From NCBI GenBank assembly GCA_963778185.1, contig CAVZTF010000003.1:248001-312000 (forward strand): a stretch of 64,000 bases of DNA, written 5' to 3'. The notes below the pieces were generated by a model. That model was given only the letters and a program-made list of their open reading frames with translations. It was not told the origin of the DNA and made no database searches. Position numbers and translations under genes: made by a program. This document shows, in pieces, positions 51,444-60,684 of the stretch; the first letter of the stretch is position 1; every line of letters begins with the position of its first letter. This DNA comes from RPQJ01 sp963778185 (GTDB lineage: Bacteria; Pseudomonadota; Gammaproteobacteria; Steroidobacterales; Steroidobacteraceae).

Positions 51444-52370
51444 CTACGCCGGGAAGAACTCGATTGGCTTGGTCGTGGTCATCGGGGCGACTTCCTTGGC
51501 CTCGAACCTGAACATCTTCACCCGGGCCACGAGCTTGCGCTCGAGCTCCGCGTCGCCGAGCTCGCTCGAGACGATGCGGCAATCGGTCACCTCGCCGGAC
51601 GGCGCGATGCTCACTTCCAGCACGACCTTGCCCTGCAGCGCCGGGTTGTCGCGCAGGGCGCGGCTGTAGATGGCGTAGATCGCGGACTTGTTGCGGTCGA
51701 AGACGAGCTCGACTTCCTCGCGGGTGCGGGATGCCTTGCTGCTCGAGCCCGTGCGCTGCGCCTCGACGGCCGGCGCGGCGTCCACGGTCGAAGCGACCCT
51801 GGCCGTCGCATGGCCCTTGAGTCCCGTGGAGCCGCCGCCGAAGCCGCTGCTCGCCTTCGAGACTGCGATGCCTCCGCTGCCCTCGCCCGCGCGCGCCGTG
51901 AGCAGCGCGCGGTCCACCCGGGTCTTCTCGCCCGCGCCGTTGTTGAGCGGCTGGGCCTGCACCTTCGATTCGACGTCGAGGTCGCGCAGCTCCGCCAGAT
52001 GGTCCGACAGCGCCAGCAGGCCGCTCGCGGCAGCTTTCTTGCGCGGGTCGGGCCTGGGCTCGACCTTCGCGACCGGCGCGGGCACGCGACGCTCGACCTC
52101 CGGCAGCACCACCGGCTTCGGTGGCGGCGGCTGCTCGACCTTCGGCACGGGCTTCGGCTTCGGCCGCTCCAGCAGGAACTCGACCACGCGCTCGGGAACC
52201 GCCGGCGCGACAGTCTCGGTGCGCGGGCGCTCAGGCAGCAGCGGGATGACGATGCCGAAGCCGATGAAGAGGCCCAGGGCCGCGCCGATGACGCGGCGGA
52301 AGCGGCGCTCCTCGTCCTCGGACGGCGTCCAGGGCAGGTCGAAAACGCGGTAGTTGGCGAGGACGGTCAT
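51444..52370 (-). CDS. AgmX/TonB-type energy transducer
   Basis: This 308-residue protein has an N-terminal membrane segment (about 28-45, GAALGLFIGFGIVIPLLP), a Pro/Lys-rich periplasmic linker (ERPKPKPVPKVEQPPPPKP) and a C-terminal AgmX/TonB-like domain (VFDRNKSAIYAIYSRALRDN, VVLEVSIAPSGEVTDCRIVS). It would link the ExbB/ExbD motor encoded upstream to periplasmic or outer-membrane partners. The C-terminal form is the AgmX/PglI type associated with gliding and envelope machines rather than with classical TonB. It is 13 bp after the second exbD and is the last gene of the riboswitch operon. Confidence 0.85.
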   Translation of the reverse strand: MTVLANYRVFDLPWTPSEDEERRFRRVIGAALGLFIGFGIVIPLLPERPRTETVAPAVPERVVEFLLERPKPKPVPKVEQPPPPKPVVLPEVERRVPAPVAKVEPRPDPRKKAAASGLLALSDHLAELRDLDVESKVQAQPLNNGAGEKTRVDRALLTARAGEGSGGIAVSKASSGFGGGSTGLKGHATARVASTVDAAPAVEAQRTGSSSKASRTREEVELVFDRNKSAIYAIYSRALRDNPALQGKVVLEVSIAPSGEVTDCRIVSSELGDAELERKLVARVKMFRFEAKEVAPMTTTKPIEFFPA

Positions 52371-52383
52371 GCTCGGCGCCCCC

Positions 52384-52890
52384 TCAAGCCCCGGCCTGCG
52401 CCAGCAAGGCCTGCTCGCGCTCGACCACGGCGAGCGACACCTTGGTGTAGTCGGCCGCGGAGCAACTCGCCACGATCTTGCGCAGCACGGCGTACGGCAG
52501 CGACTTCTCGGCCATCACGGTCACTTCGCGCGGGCTCTCGTCGCCGGACAGGATCGTCGATGCCTGCTGGTCGAGCGCGACCCGCAGCGACTCGACGACC
52601 GGGTCCGCAGTACGGCCCACGTCGGCGACCGAGACGATGGCATCGCCGTTCACGTACAGCATGTCCCGCGTCACCGTAACGACCGTCGCCTCGCGCGGCT
52701 TGTGTTCCGAGATCGACTGCGGGATCGAGATGTTGCGCGTATTGGGCAGGATCTCCGTGTCCGCCGTGTGCACCAGCAGGTACACGACCAGGATGGTCAA
52801 CATGTCGATCATGGGAATCAACGTGAGCGGGCCGTGTCCGCCGCCGCCCTTGCCGTGGCGCGTGTGACGCTTGAGTCCGGAGCGGATCAT
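52384..52890 (-). CDS. ExbD/TolR-type protein (second copy)
   Basis: This 168-residue inner-membrane protein has one N-terminal membrane segment, LTLIPMIDMLTILVVYLLVH, with the aspartate that takes part in proton conduction in the family. A periplasmic domain follows (PREVTVMAEKSLPYAVLRKI). ATG 52890 overlaps the stop of the other exbD-like gene (ATGA). Two different ExbD-type subunits per operon are typical of motility- and TonB2-like motors. Confidence 0.9.
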   Translation of the reverse strand: MIRSGLKRHTRHGKGGGGHGPLTLIPMIDMLTILVVYLLVHTADTEILPNTRNISIPQSISEHKPREATVVTVTRDMLYVNGDAIVSVADVGRTADPVVESLRVALDQQASTILSGDESPREVTVMAEKSLPYAVLRKIVASCSAADYTKVSLAVVEREQALLAQAGA

Positions 52891-53396
52891 GTCGGGGCAT
52901 CTCCCAGCGCGATCTGCGGAAACAGTTCCCTGCGTACGACCTTGCCGCCGTCCGTGCTCTGTCGCACCCGCACCGCGTCCATCACCTGCACGATCGTGTC
53001 GTAGTCGACGTCCTCGGCGATGAGCAGCGTCGCGCTCTGCTTGTCGGGGAACCGCGCCTTCAACCCTTCGAGGTACGCCGACAGCCGCACCACGTCCTGG
53101 CCCGTCCCGGTCGCCGGAATGGTCTGCAGCACGCCCGACTGGCGGTTCGCCACCTCGAGCCGGTCGCGGCGCAGGATGACCTCGAGTTCCAGGGCCGGCA
53201 CCGGCGCATCTGCCTTGGCCCCCGGGCCCGGCAGGTGCACCTCCAGGATGCTGGTCCTGGAGAACACGGCCGAGAAGATCAGGAAGAACGTGAGGATCAC
53301 CATCACGTCCAGCATCGGCACGATGTTCAGGTCGTTTCGCCCGCGGTAGCGCGCGTGGTTGCGCTGCTGCCGGCGGGCGAGCGTCGAGCTCTTCAT
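52887..53396 (-). CDS. ExbD/TolR-type protein (first copy)
   Basis: This 169-residue protein has a basic N-terminus, one membrane segment with the conserved aspartate (NIVPMLDVMVILTFFLIFSA) and a periplasmic domain ending LLIAEDVDYDTIVQVMDAVR. It is coupled by ATGA overlaps to exbB upstream and the second exbD downstream. Together they form the stator part of a proton-motive-force-driven machine. Confidence 0.9.
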   Translation of the reverse strand: MKSSTLARRQQRNHARYRGRNDLNIVPMLDVMVILTFFLIFSAVFSRTSILEVHLPGPGAKADAPVPALELEVILRRDRLEVANRQSGVLQTIPATGTGQDVVRLSAYLEGLKARFPDKQSATLLIAEDVDYDTIVQVMDAVRVRQSTDGGKVVRRELFPQIALGDAPT

Positions 53397-54106
53397 GCGC
53401 GCGCGGCCTCCCGCATCCCGTCACGCGGACGCGCCGGTGCCGCCGGAGTCGCCGCCGTCGGCTGCGGCGCCTGCTGGCGGCGCTCGGTCACGGTGTTCAG
53501 GAACTTGATCGAGGCGACCTCGAGGCTGTCCACGAGCTCGGTGGTCTTGGTCTCGAGGAACATGTGGCAGAGCAGCAGCGTGATCGCCAGTCCGAGGCCG
53601 AGCGCCGTGTTGTTCATCGCGACGGAGATGCTGGCGGACAGAAGTGCGGCCTTCTCGGCCGGGTTCACGGCCGCCACCGCCGCGAAGGCGTTGATGAGGC
53701 CGATCACGGTGCCGAGCAGGCCCATCAGCATGCCGATGTTGGCGAGCGTGGCGAGGTAGTGCGTGCGCTTCTCGAGGCGCGGGATGACCTCGATCAGGCT
53801 CTCTTCCATCGCCTTCTCGATGTCCTCGCGGCGCTTGGCCGTCGCGATGCGCGACATACCGTAGCGCATGATCGTGGACAGCGCCGAGTCGGTCTTCTCG
53901 GCGACCTGCATGGCGCCGCGGATATTGCCCGACGCGATCATGGGCGAGAGTTCCGCCCACAGCCGGCGGTTGCCCTTGGCGACGCGCGTCAGGTAGATGA
54001 AGCGCTCGACCGCGACCGCGAGGCCGAGCACGAACACGGCGGCAATGGGATACAGGAACATCCCGCCCTGCTTGAAGAAGTTGACGATCATGTCCATGGC
54101 GTTCAT
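53393..54106 (-). CDS. MotA/TolQ/ExbB-type proton channel protein
   Basis: A 237-residue inner-membrane protein with three membrane segments. The first is near residues 17-36 (FLYPIAAVFVLGLAVAVERF), followed by a cytoplasmic loop and then ATLANIGMLMGLLGTVIGLI and a third segment (NNTALGLGLAITLLLCHMFL). It forms the channel with the ExbD-type proteins. ATGA overlaps join it to neighbours on both sides. A Pro/Ala-rich C-terminal tail is unusual in length. Confidence 0.93.
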   Translation of the reverse strand: MNAMDMIVNFFKQGGMFLYPIAAVFVLGLAVAVERFIYLTRVAKGNRRLWAELSPMIASGNIRGAMQVAEKTDSALSTIMRYGMSRIATAKRREDIEKAMEESLIEVIPRLEKRTHYLATLANIGMLMGLLGTVIGLINAFAAVAAVNPAEKAALLSASISVAMNNTALGLGLAITLLLCHMFLETKTTELVDSLEVASIKFLNTVTERRQQAPQPTAATPAAPARPRDGMREAARA

Positions 54107-54450
54107 TTCTCGGTGGCTCCGGGGGACGGACTGGGTGAACTTTGCGACGTCAGGTCGCGGAAATACGTGATCTCGCGCCGAAATTCGTCACGATCGACCG
54201 GCGCGAGGACTTCCTCGATGAGGCTGCCCATCGGCCGGTCGGGTCCGGCGGGCGGCTCGGCGGGCTTCCAGGGCACGATGCTCATGACTTTGGGCAGTTC
54301 ACGGTTGCCCGTGATGGCGGTCGTCTCGAGCTGCAGGCGGTCCACGGCCCGCTCGGGCCTGGACGCCCTGGCGACGGGCGCGTCGGTGGCCATGGCCGGG
54401 AAGGCAATGGCCCAGGCCGTCGCGGCCAGGACGACTCTCAGGCGGCTCAT
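54103..54450 (-). CDS. Small exported protein of the riboswitch operon
   Basis: A 115-residue protein with a signal peptide (MSRLRVVLAATAWAIAFPAMA). The mature part contains MSIVPWKPAEPPAGPDRPMG and a charged helix-like EFRREITYFRDLTSQ. I do not recognise the family. It is coupled by ATGA overlaps to the large TPR gene and to the exbB-like gene, so it probably belongs to the same periplasmic complex. Confidence 0.75.
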   Translation of the reverse strand: MSRLRVVLAATAWAIAFPAMATDAPVARASRPERAVDRLQLETTAITGNRELPKVMSIVPWKPAEPPAGPDRPMGSLIEEVLAPVDRDEFRREITYFRDLTSQSSPSPSPGATEK

Positions 54451-57400
54451 GGCTGCACCTCCGCGGTGCGAGGCATTCGTCCGAGGCGGGTGCGCAATTC
54501 GACCAGCCAGGCAGCGACTTCGGTGTCGACCTCCCCGGCCAGCGACTGGTATCGCACATAGTGCTCGAGCGCCTGCGCGGGATCGCCCATGTAGAGATCG
54601 AGGAGCACCGCAAGGTTGCGCTCGGGCTCGGCGTAGACGGGATCCGCCGCGATGGCGCGCTCGTACGCCGCGCGAGCCTGCGCGAAGTGACCGAGCCGCC
54701 GCTCGGCGACTCCGAGTCGGTTCAGGCCGCCGGCGTTGGTCGGATCGAGGGCCAACGCGGCCTCGAGTACCTGCTGCGCCTCTTCGGTGCGCCCCGCATC
54801 GAGGGAAACGCGCGCCGCGGCGAACTGCGGAACGAGTTCGGGCGGTGTGGTCGCGGAAACGTCGGGTCCGGCGGAGCTTTCCTTACGCGCGTAGCGGCCG
54901 GGCTTCATCTGCGCAAGTGCGGCAAAGCTGCGCTGCACCCACTCGTCGAACACGCCGTCGGCAGCGAGCCGCGCGTTCTTCTCGTGGATCCCGATCGCCT
55001 TTTCCTCGAACGGGAAGGCCTGCTCCTCGAGCAGCAGGTCGTACTGCTCGAGCTCGTCGGCCGAGAGTCCGGCCGGCCGATCCGATTCCATCAGCGCCTG
55101 GCCGAAGTGCCGGTACAGTTCGGCCACGGCGTGGCCGCATTGCGTCGTGACGGAGGCGATGCCGTAGTCCGCCGCGCGGCCGTAGCCCGTGAGCGCCGCC
55201 TCGAGCGCCTTCTTCTTCGCCAGCAGCGATCGTTCGAGGGGTGCCGCGAGCCTCACCGCCCGCGCCGCCTCATCGAGCGGTCGCACCAGTTCGAGCGACG
55301 CCTCGGCCGCGAGGAAGCGGCTGCGGTCCGTGCGTGTCGCGCCAGCCGCGGCATCGGCCGCAATCAGCTGCTCGAGCCAGCGCTTGCGGTCCGTGGCATC
55401 GGAGGCCTTGGCCGCCAGCTCCGCCAGTTCATGGCGCGCCTCGACCGCCAACTCGAAAGGCGCCGGGAAACGCGTGACGTATTCTGCGTAGACCCGCCGT
55501 GCCGCAGCCACGTCCGCGGCTCCGGCGTGCAGCTCGGCCGCCTGCCACAACGACGCGCGGCGAACCTCGGGATCCTCCGCCTGGTTGGCCGCGACGCGCT
55601 CGAGCTCGACCGCCGCCTCACGGCCGCGACCGCCCTCGAGATAGGCGACAGCGAGCTTGCGGGTCACGTCGGCCTGCAGCTCGTGCTGCGGGTGGTCGCG
55701 GCGGAATCCCTCGAGCACGCCTGCCGCTTCGCTCCATTGCCCGGCCGTCAGGAGCAGCGCGGCCGCGTCGTACTCGGCCTTGGCCCGGACCGGCGAGGTC
55801 GGCGCCACGCTCGCCACGCGCAGGAATTCCTGAACGGCGCCGGCAACGTCGCCGGTCGCTTGCTTCGCTTCGGCCTGGCGGTAGACGGACGCGGCCAGTC
55901 GCTCGGTCACTTCCGCCCGCTGCGCGTCGCCCGCCGGCAGTCGCGCCGCGAGCTGGCCATACGCCCGCTCGGCCTCGGCGTAGCGCGCGGAATCGAAGTA
56001 GGTATGCGCCAGGACGGTCCAGGCGACGAGCTGCTGCCCGGCGTCGGCGCGCGCGCCAAGCGCGAGCACGCGCTGGGCCACCGACTCGGCACGCTCGCGG
56101 TCGCCGGCGTCGAACAGGGCCTTGGTCGTGCGCGTCAACACGCCGGGCACCTCCGCCTGCTGCGGGAAGGTGTCGGCGAAGCGCAACGAAGAATCGATGG
56201 CACGCAGGCGCAGCGCGGGACGCTGCGCCTCCGGCATCTGCTGCTCGGCCTTGTCGTATGCGACCAGCGCCGCATAGCCCGCGCGGCCCGCGTCTGGATT
56301 CGATGCGTACGAGTAGGCCGCGCGCTCGTATTCGACCGCCGCCTGCTCGAAGTTCGAGCCCTCGAAGAGCAGGTCGGCCAGCAACAGGCGCGTCGCCGGC
56401 GCCTGCGGCGAGGCGTCGAAGCCTTCCAGGTAATCGCGATACCAGCGCACGGCGAGGTCACGATCCGCGGCCGAGCCGTTCTTCTGCGCGAGCGCATGGT
56501 GGTGACCCGCCAGGTCCAGCACGCTGCGCTGCACCGCGTCGCTCACCGCCTGATCGAGGCCAGCCCCCTGCACGCGCCAGAACTCGCTGCGCGGGCCGTA
56601 GTCCTCGACCAGCTGTCGCTTGCCGTCGAGCACCAGCGAAGTGAAGCCGCCTTTCGCGTAAGCCTCCGTCGCTCCCACGAGCAGCAACGGTGCCTGTGGA
56701 TCCATCGGGCGCCGCCGCGCGAACGCCCGGTAGGCCTCGGCGCCGTCCTGGTAGCGTTCCTTCTCGACGTAGAGTTCGCCGAGCGCGCGGTAGAGACGGG
56801 CCTCGTAGACGGCCGGACCGTGTCGATCGAGCGCCGCCTGCAGGGTCGCCGGACCCTCCGCCGCCGCGAACGTGATCGCCAGCGCGCGCATGGCGTCGGC
56901 CGCGAGCTCCTGCTCGGGCCGCGTCAGCTGCGCGTCGGGGCGCGGACCGCCGCCAGCGGCGAGCAGTCCATCGAGCAACGCCAGGAACGACGCGCTGCTC
57001 TCCTGGTCGCGGGATTGCTTGAACAGCGACCAGCCGTGCTTGTACAGGGCCTGCTGGCGGAACGCCGAACCGGCATCGCGCGCCAGCACCGCTGCATAGG
57101 CTCGCTCGGCTTCCGAGTATCGCTGCGCGCTGAAGAGCGTCTCGCCGCGGCGGAACTGCGCCTCGTCGAAGTACATGCTGCCGGGATAGCGGGCGACGAG
57201 GTCGTCGAGCATCGCCAGTGCGCGCTCGGACTCCCCGAGGCTCTCGTGTGCGCGCGCAAGCTGATATAGAGCGATGTCCGCGCCATGCCCCTCCGGCGAC
57301 TCCTCGAGGAGACGCTCGTACGCCGCGATGGCCTCGCGGGTCATGGCCGTCGCCTGGACGGCCGACGAGCCCTCCTGTGCACGCAGCGCGTCTGCCTCCG

Positions 57401-57656
57401 CCAGGCGCAGGTCGCCCAGGCGGCGCAGCGCCTGCGCGCGCATCGCGGGGTCGGTCGCGGGAATCCTGAGGAATTCCTCATAGCTGCTCGCGGCGAGTCC
57501 GGCGTCGGCGTTCACCGGCTCGTCACGGCGCACCGGCGGCTGTCGGGACGCCAGGTCGGCAAGCGTTGCCGGCTCGCGCGACTTGCGGGCGGCATCGGCC
57601 GCCGGCGCCACCGCGGCAACCAGCATGGCGGCGGCAATGAATCGCCGGAGCTTCAT
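54447..57656 (-). CDS. Large exported TPR protein (1069 residues)
   Basis: A signal peptide (MKLRRFIAAAMLVAAVAPAADA) precedes a chain of tetratricopeptide-like units across nearly the whole length, for example RALAMLDDLVARYPGSMYFD, then RRGETLFSAQRYSEAERAYA, and YERAIAADPVYAEPERNLAV near the C-terminus. It is a periplasmic scaffold candidate, comparable to TPR partners of ExbB/ExbD and gliding-type motors. ATG 57656 overlaps the upstream TPR stop, and its stop overlaps the small exported gene. It has no enzymatic motif. Confidence 0.88.
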   Translation of the reverse strand: MKLRRFIAAAMLVAAVAPAADAARKSREPATLADLASRQPPVRRDEPVNADAGLAASSYEEFLRIPATDPAMRAQALRRLGDLRLAEADALRAQEGSSAVQATAMTREAIAAYERLLEESPEGHGADIALYQLARAHESLGESERALAMLDDLVARYPGSMYFDEAQFRRGETLFSAQRYSEAERAYAAVLARDAGSAFRQQALYKHGWSLFKQSRDQESSASFLALLDGLLAAGGGPRPDAQLTRPEQELAADAMRALAITFAAAEGPATLQAALDRHGPAVYEARLYRALGELYVEKERYQDGAEAYRAFARRRPMDPQAPLLLVGATEAYAKGGFTSLVLDGKRQLVEDYGPRSEFWRVQGAGLDQAVSDAVQRSVLDLAGHHHALAQKNGSAADRDLAVRWYRDYLEGFDASPQAPATRLLLADLLFEGSNFEQAAVEYERAAYSYASNPDAGRAGYAALVAYDKAEQQMPEAQRPALRLRAIDSSLRFADTFPQQAEVPGVLTRTTKALFDAGDRERAESVAQRVLALGARADAGQQLVAWTVLAHTYFDSARYAEAERAYGQLAARLPAGDAQRAEVTERLAASVYRQAEAKQATGDVAGAVQEFLRVASVAPTSPVRAKAEYDAAALLLTAGQWSEAAGVLEGFRRDHPQHELQADVTRKLAVAYLEGGRGREAAVELERVAANQAEDPEVRRASLWQAAELHAGAADVAAARRVYAEYVTRFPAPFELAVEARHELAELAAKASDATDRKRWLEQLIAADAAAGATRTDRSRFLAAEASLELVRPLDEAARAVRLAAPLERSLLAKKKALEAALTGYGRAADYGIASVTTQCGHAVAELYRHFGQALMESDRPAGLSADELEQYDLLLEEQAFPFEEKAIGIHEKNARLAADGVFDEWVQRSFAALAQMKPGRYARKESSAGPDVSATTPPELVPQFAAARVSLDAGRTEEAQQVLEAALALDPTNAGGLNRLGVAERRLGHFAQARAAYERAIAADPVYAEPERNLAVLLDLYMGDPAQALEHYVRYQSLAGEVDTEVAAWLVELRTRLGRMPRTAEVQP

Positions 57657-59533
57657 CGCCCACCTCCGGCAGCCGCGCCGTCATAGATGGACGCGAGCGC
57701 GAACTGCGCCTGCATCGCATAGCTCGCAAGACGGCGCTTCTGGTCCTCGAGTTCCTGCACGGCGGACGCGGCCAGCACGCGCTCCTGCGCGGCGGCGGCG
57801 GCTTCGATGCGCGGCTCGAGCACAGCGATCCGCCCGGCAAGCTCCGCGACGCGCGCCGCGAAGGCGGCGGTGTTGCGCGGCGCCGTGATCCCGGCCTGCT
57901 CGACCTGCGCCACACGCGCCTGCGCCTGCCCGAGCGCCGATTGCGTTTCGCGCAGCGCAGCCTGCAGGCGGCGCAGCCGCACCTTGTAGTCCGCGTCGAG
58001 CTGCCAGACCAGCGTACCGCGCAACAGGCGAGCCCGCTCGGCGAGAGCATCGCGCTGTGGGCCGGCGGGCATGGCCTCCAGCGCCGCGGCGACACGCTCG
58101 AGCGAACGCCACTGCTGCGCCTCCTCCGAGGTGGCGAGCGCCGCAATCTCGCGGTTGGCCGCGATCTCGCCGACCCGCGCTGAGAGCTCCGCCTGCCGCG
58201 CGCCTGCTGCGTGGAGGTCGATTGCGCCGAGCACGGCGTCCTTGCGCGGCTCGCGCTCGGCGGCCGCCTGCTCGCGGGCGATCACCATCTCGTCGAATGC
58301 GCCCAGCGACTCGCGCCAGCGCACGAGGTTGCGCTGCATGATGCGCAGGTCACGGTAGTTCTTCAGGCCCTCCTGGAACTCGTGGGAGGCGAGCAGGTGG
58401 TAGAGGTAGCGGGTGTGCGGCGCGTCGGGCGCGTTTTGCAGCTGCCAGAACCAGCCGACGGACTCGTCCTTCGGCGCTGCGGCCAGGATCGCGTCGAGGA
58501 AGCCGCCCTTCCGTATCGATGTGATGGATTCGTCTATCCGCCCGGCCTCGCTCGAGTAGGCGCCGATGGCGACGCGATACTGCTGCGCCGCCTGTCCGTT
58601 CGAAGCGAGCTTTGCGTAGGCGTAAGGCACGGCGAGGAACGACTCCTGGACCGCGGCGTCGAGCAGCCGGCGCTCGCGCAGCTCGAGCCAGGGCACCAGC
58701 GCCCGTTCCGGCCGGCTCACGTCGGACTCCGCCCAGCCGAGGCCGAGCAGGGCGCGGTTGGTATACGGACCATCGAGCCGCACGCGGCTCAGCGCCGCGA
58801 CCGCGGGCTCGCCGGCGCGCTGTTGCAGGAGCGCGAATCCCAGCGCCAGGTTGGCGCGATCGCGCAGGGAGCGTTCCTCCTCGGATCGCACGGGCATCGA
58901 ACCCACCGACTCGAGCAAGGCCTTGCCCTGCCCGGCATCGCCGGCGCGGACCAGCGCCACACCGAGATTGAACCGCGCGTAGGGCGCCCAGTCGTCGTCG
59001 CCGACCTGCTGGAGCGTGCCCACGGCCTCGCTGAAACGGCCCTGTGCCATCAGCACGTTGGATGCCAGCAGGCGACGCTCGGATTCGAGGGCGCGGGGAA
59101 GCGGCGCGCGGATGCGTTCCAGGCTGCGCCACGCCTCGGCGTAGTAGCCGCGCTGGTAGCCGATCCGCGCCAGGTAGAAGTGCGCACGGTCGCTGACCGA
59201 GCGGGGCACGGGACCGGCGAGCAGGCGGTTGAAGATGCGGGAAGCCTCGACGTGCATGCCGAGCGACAGGTACAGCCCGCCAGACAGCAACTCCGCCTCC
59301 GCCTCGTGGTGGTCGATGCGCCGCAGGTCGCGCGAGACCTCGAGGCGCACGAGCGCGTCGAAGTAGTCGTCCTGGAAGAAGTGGAACAGCACGTCGCCGT
59401 AGTCGAGGTCGCGGATCTTGCCCGCCGGGGGCAGGTCGCGCTCGGCGGTCTGCGCCAGTGCGGTGCCCGACCAGAGCGCGAGCGCCGTCGCGACGACGCC
59501 CGTCGTCCAGCGATGCTTGCGCTGCGTGCTCAT
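57653..59533 (-). CDS. Exported TPR/coiled-coil protein (626 residues)
   Basis: A signal peptide (TTGVVATALALWSGTALAQ) is followed by TPR-like helical repeats (LFHFFQDDYFDALVRLEVSR, AHFYLARIGYQRGYYAEAWR). A C-terminal coiled-coil zone is rich in Ala, Gln and Glu (LRRLQAALRETQSALGQAQA; LAGRIAVLEPRIEAAAAAQE). ATG 59533 follows the small upstream gene by 44 bp, the longest internal gap of the operon. Probably periplasmic, acting with the larger TPR protein. Confidence 0.85.
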   Translation of the reverse strand: MSTQRKHRWTTGVVATALALWSGTALAQTAERDLPPAGKIRDLDYGDVLFHFFQDDYFDALVRLEVSRDLRRIDHHEAEAELLSGGLYLSLGMHVEASRIFNRLLAGPVPRSVSDRAHFYLARIGYQRGYYAEAWRSLERIRAPLPRALESERRLLASNVLMAQGRFSEAVGTLQQVGDDDWAPYARFNLGVALVRAGDAGQGKALLESVGSMPVRSEEERSLRDRANLALGFALLQQRAGEPAVAALSRVRLDGPYTNRALLGLGWAESDVSRPERALVPWLELRERRLLDAAVQESFLAVPYAYAKLASNGQAAQQYRVAIGAYSSEAGRIDESITSIRKGGFLDAILAAAPKDESVGWFWQLQNAPDAPHTRYLYHLLASHEFQEGLKNYRDLRIMQRNLVRWRESLGAFDEMVIAREQAAAEREPRKDAVLGAIDLHAAGARQAELSARVGEIAANREIAALATSEEAQQWRSLERVAAALEAMPAGPQRDALAERARLLRGTLVWQLDADYKVRLRRLQAALRETQSALGQAQARVAQVEQAGITAPRNTAAFAARVAELAGRIAVLEPRIEAAAAAQERVLAASAVQELEDQKRRLASYAMQAQFALASIYDGAAAGGGR

Positions 59534-59577
59534 CGGCCTGTCTCGGGTGCTGGCGCAGTCGGGAGCAGGGGTGGTCC

Positions 59578-60147
59578 CTACTCCCACTGCCGGACGGCGA
59601 ACTCGGGCTGCAGCGCGGCCTCGCGGTCGCTGATGCGCAGCTCGAGGTACTTGGCGCCGACGGCCTTGTCGAACTTGAGCGTGGTGCCGCGGCGATAGTC
59701 GCGCTCGTGCGGGCCCTTGCCCGTGAAGAAGGCCACGATCTCGTGCTCGCCGGCCTTGAGGTTGCCGAGGTAGAGCTTCTGCACCCCGCCACGGTGCAAC
59801 GCCTGCACCTCGCGGTCCGTGTACAGGTAGTTGGCGACCTCCTTGTCGTCGACCTTGAGCGTCACCGCGTCGAGCGCGAAGAACGTGCCGACGTCCATCG
59901 AAACGAACACGGCCACCTGGGTGCTGGCGGGATACAGCAACTCCTCCTCCAGCCTGAAGAGGTCGCGGTTCAGGTCCACCAGCTGCTTCTTGAGCGCCTG
60001 CACGTCCTGGTCGACGCTGCGCAGGTCCTGGGCGGTCTCCGCGGCGTGGCCGCGAACCGCTGCGAGGGCGCCTCCGAACACGACCATCGCGCAGGCGCAG
60101 GTCCGCCAGCGGATGCGCGCAGCGGTGTCATTTCTCGAACTGCTCAC
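59578..60147 (-). CDS. Exported coiled-coil/beta protein of the riboswitch operon
   Basis: A 189-residue protein from GTG 60147 with GAGGAG eight bases upstream. A signal-like segment (ACAMVVFGGALAAVRGHA) is followed by a coiled coil (DVQALKKQLVDLNRDLFRLEEELL) and a beta-rich part (LGNLKAGEHEIVAFFTGKGP). Its start overlaps the TlpA stop (GTGA). I do not know a function. The GEHEIVAFF pattern resembles surface or carbohydrate-binding Ig-like folds only loosely. Confidence 0.8.
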   Translation of the reverse strand: MSSSRNDTAARIRWRTCACAMVVFGGALAAVRGHAAETAQDLRSVDQDVQALKKQLVDLNRDLFRLEEELLYPASTQVAVFVSMDVGTFFALDAVTLKVDDKEVANYLYTDREVQALHRGGVQKLYLGNLKAGEHEIVAFFTGKGPHERDYRRGTTLKFDKAVGAKYLELRISDREAALQPEFAVRQWE

Positions 60148-60683
60148 GGGTCTAGCTCCTCGATCTGGCGGGCGAGCGCCGCGCCGGAAAAATCACGTTC
60201 CGTCCAGCTGCCGCGCACGACGCCGTCCCGGTCCAGGAGCAGCGTCAACGGCAGGCGGTCCACGTCGTACAGGCGGCCGACGGCTTGCCGCGTATCGACC
60301 AGCGTCGGAAATGTCAGGCCGATGGATTTCGCGATGGCGGCGGCGCGTGCAGCATCGCCCTCCACGTTCACGCCGAGTACGATCGGCGCAGATCCGCCCG
60401 CGCGGGCCGGCAAGCGGTTCAGCTCCGCGAGCGTCTGGCGGCACGGGCCGCACCAGCTCGCCCAGAAGGAAACCACGACCACGTCGCCGCGGTACTCCGA
60501 GAGCCGCAGGTTGTGGCCGCCGACCTCCTTGAGGGCGAAGTCGGGCGCAGCGCTGCCTGGCGCGGGCGCACCGTGGGAGAGTCGCGGATAGGCGAGCACG
60601 CCCGCGAGCATCGCAGCCAGCAGCGCGACGGTCTCGATCAGCGCCCTCACGCGGGCGCGTGCGTAGTAATCCCTGCGTTGCAT
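60144..60683 (-). CDS. TlpA/ResA-like membrane-anchored thioredoxin
   Basis: A 179-residue protein. An uncleaved membrane anchor (residues 15-33) is followed by a periplasmic thioredoxin fold with VSFWASWCGPCRQTL (WCGPC at 77-81) and the cis-proline region DVDRLPLTLLLDRDG. It is the first gene of the operon. ATG 60683 begins one base after the c-di-GMP riboswitch aptamer. Its likely role is disulfide reduction of periplasmic or outer-membrane parts of the machine, since several operon products are exported. Confidence 0.9.
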   Translation of the reverse strand: MQRRDYYARARVRALIETVALLAAMLAGVLAYPRLSHGAPAPGSAAPDFALKEVGGHNLRLSEYRGDVVVVSFWASWCGPCRQTLAELNRLPARAGGSAPIVLGVNVEGDAARAAAIAKSIGLTFPTLVDTRQAVGRLYDVDRLPLTLLLDRDGVVRGSWTERDFSGAALARQIEELDP

Positions 60684-60684
60684 C

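Noticed and set aside
50968..51582. Longer GntR-like protein starting at 51582
   Set aside because: The extra N-terminus overlaps the end of the TonB-type gene in another frame and has no recognisable sequence.
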